DNA of 15,101 nucleotides from Anaerolineales bacterium UBA3082 (GTDB lineage Bacteria > Chloroflexota > Anaerolineae > UBA7937), in assembly GCA_002366595.1 (NCBI GenBank), contig DFBK01000025.1, forward strand, positions 33,005-48,105, written 5' to 3'. Positions 13,619 through 15,101 of this stretch are shown here, one piece after another. The notes under the pieces are model-generated. The model was given only the letters and a program-made list of their open reading frames with translations, was not told where the DNA came from and ran no database searches. Both the position numbers and the translations under genes were made by a program. Positions within the stretch are counted from its first letter, which is position 1, and every line of letters begins with the position of its first letter.

Positions 13619-15061
13619 CTATCTCATCACCCCCACACGAACGTTCCTGAAGCGAGCGGGAGAGGCTCCATGCCCCACATGAGCGCTTTGGCTGGGCTGC
13701 CCCTTGCCGCAGTTGGGGGTGCCCCATATCTGCCAGTGATCCCTCTTGCAGATGGCATCGCAGGAGCCCCAGAACTCCGGCGTGATGCCGGTATAAGTGG
13801 CGTTCTTCAGAAGAGCGCCCAATTTGCCCTTCTTTATCTCGTAAGCGATCTCCGTCCCGAACTGGAAGTTGAGCCGTTTGTCGTCGATGCTCCACGATTT
13901 GTTGGTGTCCATGAAGATCCCCTCTTCGGTGTCGGCGATGAGGTCTTCGAGGGTCCACTCTCCGGGCTCTAGGTTGATGTTGGTCATACGGATGAGGGGG
14001 ATGCGGTTCCAGCCATCGGCTCGCATAGCGCCGTTGCTCCTCTGGCCGATCTTAGTCGCCGTCTCCCGAGAAGTGAGGTAACCGACGAAGAGGCCTCCCT
14101 TCACGATGGGCGTACGCTGAGCCGGTACCCCTTCATCATCGTAGCCGAAAGTTCCCAGCCCTCCAGGGAGGGTGGCGTCCGCGGTGATGTTCACTATCTC
14201 AGAGCCATACTGGAAATGGCCTAACTTCTCCAAGGTGAGGAAACTGGTCCCCGCGTAACTCGCCTCCATACCCATCACCCTATCCAACTCGATGGGGTGG
14301 CCACAGGACTCATGGACCTGGAGGGCCAGTTGGCTCCCCCCCAGGATGAGGGTGGTTATCCCGCTGGGGCATTGTTTGGCGGTGAGTAGGGCTACCGCCT
14401 CCTCGGCCGTCCTTTGAGCGTTCTCCACCAACCCCATGCTCTCGATGAATTCGTAGCCCGCCGTCGCCTGATGACGGCCGAAAGAGTTGGGATAGGAGCG
14501 GGTTTGTACCTCATCCTCGCTGGTAGCCATCGCTTCCAGGCCAGCACCGCTCTCTATTATCTCTTGCTCTATGTAACTCCCCTCGGTGCTGGCGAATATT
14601 TGCGCCTCTTTGATGAAGGTCATGCCGCTCTCGGCCACGGCGATCCCTTTCACCTTTCTCATCTCGCCATCGGCGGCCAAGAGCAGCGCTATCTTTTCTT
14701 CCAAGGGGATGGAGAAGGGATCGATCTTGACCGGGGTGCGGTAGGTGTCTTTATGGACCTCCGGAGGGCCCAACTCCACGCCTTCTCGCTTCACCAAGGC
14801 GCTGGCCTTCGCTATCTCCACCGCTTGGGCGATGACCCTCTCTACCTCCTCCAGGGTGAGGAGAGAACTGGAGGCGAATCCCCAGGCGCCATCGACCAGG
14901 AGCCGCATGCCAAAACCTTGGTCTCTATGCAAAGCGAGGCCCTCTACCACGCCGTTTTTGACATCTATCCTCTCCGTTACCAAGTGGATGATTCGTATAT
15001 CGCCGTAAGCCGCTCCCTTCAATTGGGCTAGGTTTAGGGCTCGATGGGCTAACTCTTTCAA
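13619..15061 (-). CDS. tldD: TldD-like zinc metalloprotease subunit
   Basis: This is the catalytic partner of the TldE-like protein. In the 480-aa sequence the zinc site HExxxH is HESCGH (His250, Glu251, His254), and the third ligand is probably Cys451 in TPNCGKGQP, matching His262, Glu263, His266 and Cys454 of E. coli TldD. The stretch after the motif reads PIELDRVMG instead of the E. coli-like GLEGD, so it belongs to a divergent TldD subfamily. GTFGYDDEGVPAQRTPIVKGG and the NGAMRADGWNRIPLIRMTN segment are typical of the family. The start codon is TTG, supported by AGGAGG six bases upstream; the family's KELAHRAL-like helix follows at once. A nucleotidyltransferase and tldE lie downstream in the same operon. 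Confidence 0.92.
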   Translation of the reverse strand: MKELAHRALNLAQLKGAAYGDIRIIHLVTERIDVKNGVVEGLALHRDQGFGMRLLVDGAWGFASSSLLTLEEVERVIAQAVEIAKASALVKREGVELGPPEVHKDTYRTPVKIDPFSIPLEEKIALLLAADGEMRKVKGIAVAESGMTFIKEAQIFASTEGSYIEQEIIESGAGLEAMATSEDEVQTRSYPNSFGRHQATAGYEFIESMGLVENAQRTAEEAVALLTAKQCPSGITTLILGGSQLALQVHESCGHPIELDRVMGMEASYAGTSFLTLEKLGHFQYGSEIVNITADATLPGGLGTFGYDDEGVPAQRTPIVKGGLFVGYLTSRETATKIGQRSNGAMRADGWNRIPLIRMTNINLEPGEWTLEDLIADTEEGIFMDTNKSWSIDDKRLNFQFGTEIAYEIKKGKLGALLKNATYTGITPEFWGSCDAICKRDHWQIWGTPNCGKGQPSQSAHVGHGASPARFRNVRVGVMR

Positions 15062-15066
15062 GGTCC

Positions 15067-15082
15067 CCTCCTGGATAGGAGG
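15067..15082 (-). promoter_or_regulatory. Hairpin that can hide the tldD SD site
   Basis: On the minus strand CCTCCT (15082-15077) can pair with the SD AGGAGG (15072-15067) around the 4-base loop ATCC, a perfect 6-pair GC-rich stem. A second AGGAGG at 15101-15096 could compete for the same CCTCCT. Combined with the TTG start, this suggests that tldD translation is restrained. Confidence 0.45.
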
Positions 15083-15101
15083 CTGTTGAAAAACACCTCC
15101 T

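Noticed and set aside
13617..13958. Upstream extension of the nucleotidyltransferase frame to an ATG at 13958
   Set aside because: It is read inside tldD in another frame, is rich in Arg/His/Gln repeats of no known fold, and the domain begins after GTG 13616.

Overview
The window looks like chromosome of an uncultivated, probably anaerobic bacterium. It is moderately GC-rich by eye, densely packed, has good Shine-Dalgarno (SD) sites, and uses ATG, GTG and TTG starts. Formamidopyrimidine-DNA glycosylase, a family I CoA-transferase, EtfA, a TldD/TldE pair and sigma70-like promoter boxes all point to Bacteria. The phylum is not clear: the palindromic intergenic repeats recall those of several uncultured lineages, including Chloroflexota, but the separate streptococcal-type coaB and coaC genes do not decide it. 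I see no rRNA, tRNA, CRISPR array, transposase, integrase or phage gene.

Layout. (1) 19-2653 (+): the end of an acyl-CoA/redox operon, with two CoA-transferase subunits and an EtfA, each subunit lacking one family-typical active-site or flavin-contact residue. (2) 2652-2996: a gene-free stretch with a terminator hairpin and a dense cluster of palindromic modules. (3) 2997-3809 (-): an MBL-fold hydrolase, divergent from (4) 3945-9132 (+), seven packed genes: a six-helix membrane protein, an SPL-family radical SAM protein whose apparent start is ACG, a C45/acyl-transferase-like Ntn hydrolase, coaB, coaC, a hotdog thioesterase and a site-2 protease with CBS domains. (5) 9192-9932 (+): a CPBP intramembrane protease with looser spacing. 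(6) 10092-11704 (+): an Fpg-family glycosylase, a minimal zincin and a second hotdog thioesterase. (7) 15061-11701 (-): tldD, a small nucleotidyltransferase and tldE, translationally coupled and convergent with (6).

How the genes may work together. CoA chemistry recurs: CoA-transferase, ETF, two steps of CoA synthesis and two acyl-CoA thioesterases. Proteolysis is the second theme: TldD/TldE, site-2 protease, CPBP protease, zincin and a C45-type hydrolase. The most unusual arrangement is a nucleotidyltransferase with its whole catalytic triad locked between tldD and tldE. Also notable are the ACG start of the radical SAM gene, the EtfA without the flavin N5-contacting threonine, the CoA-transferase beta subunit without the usual glutamate, and the palindrome cluster.
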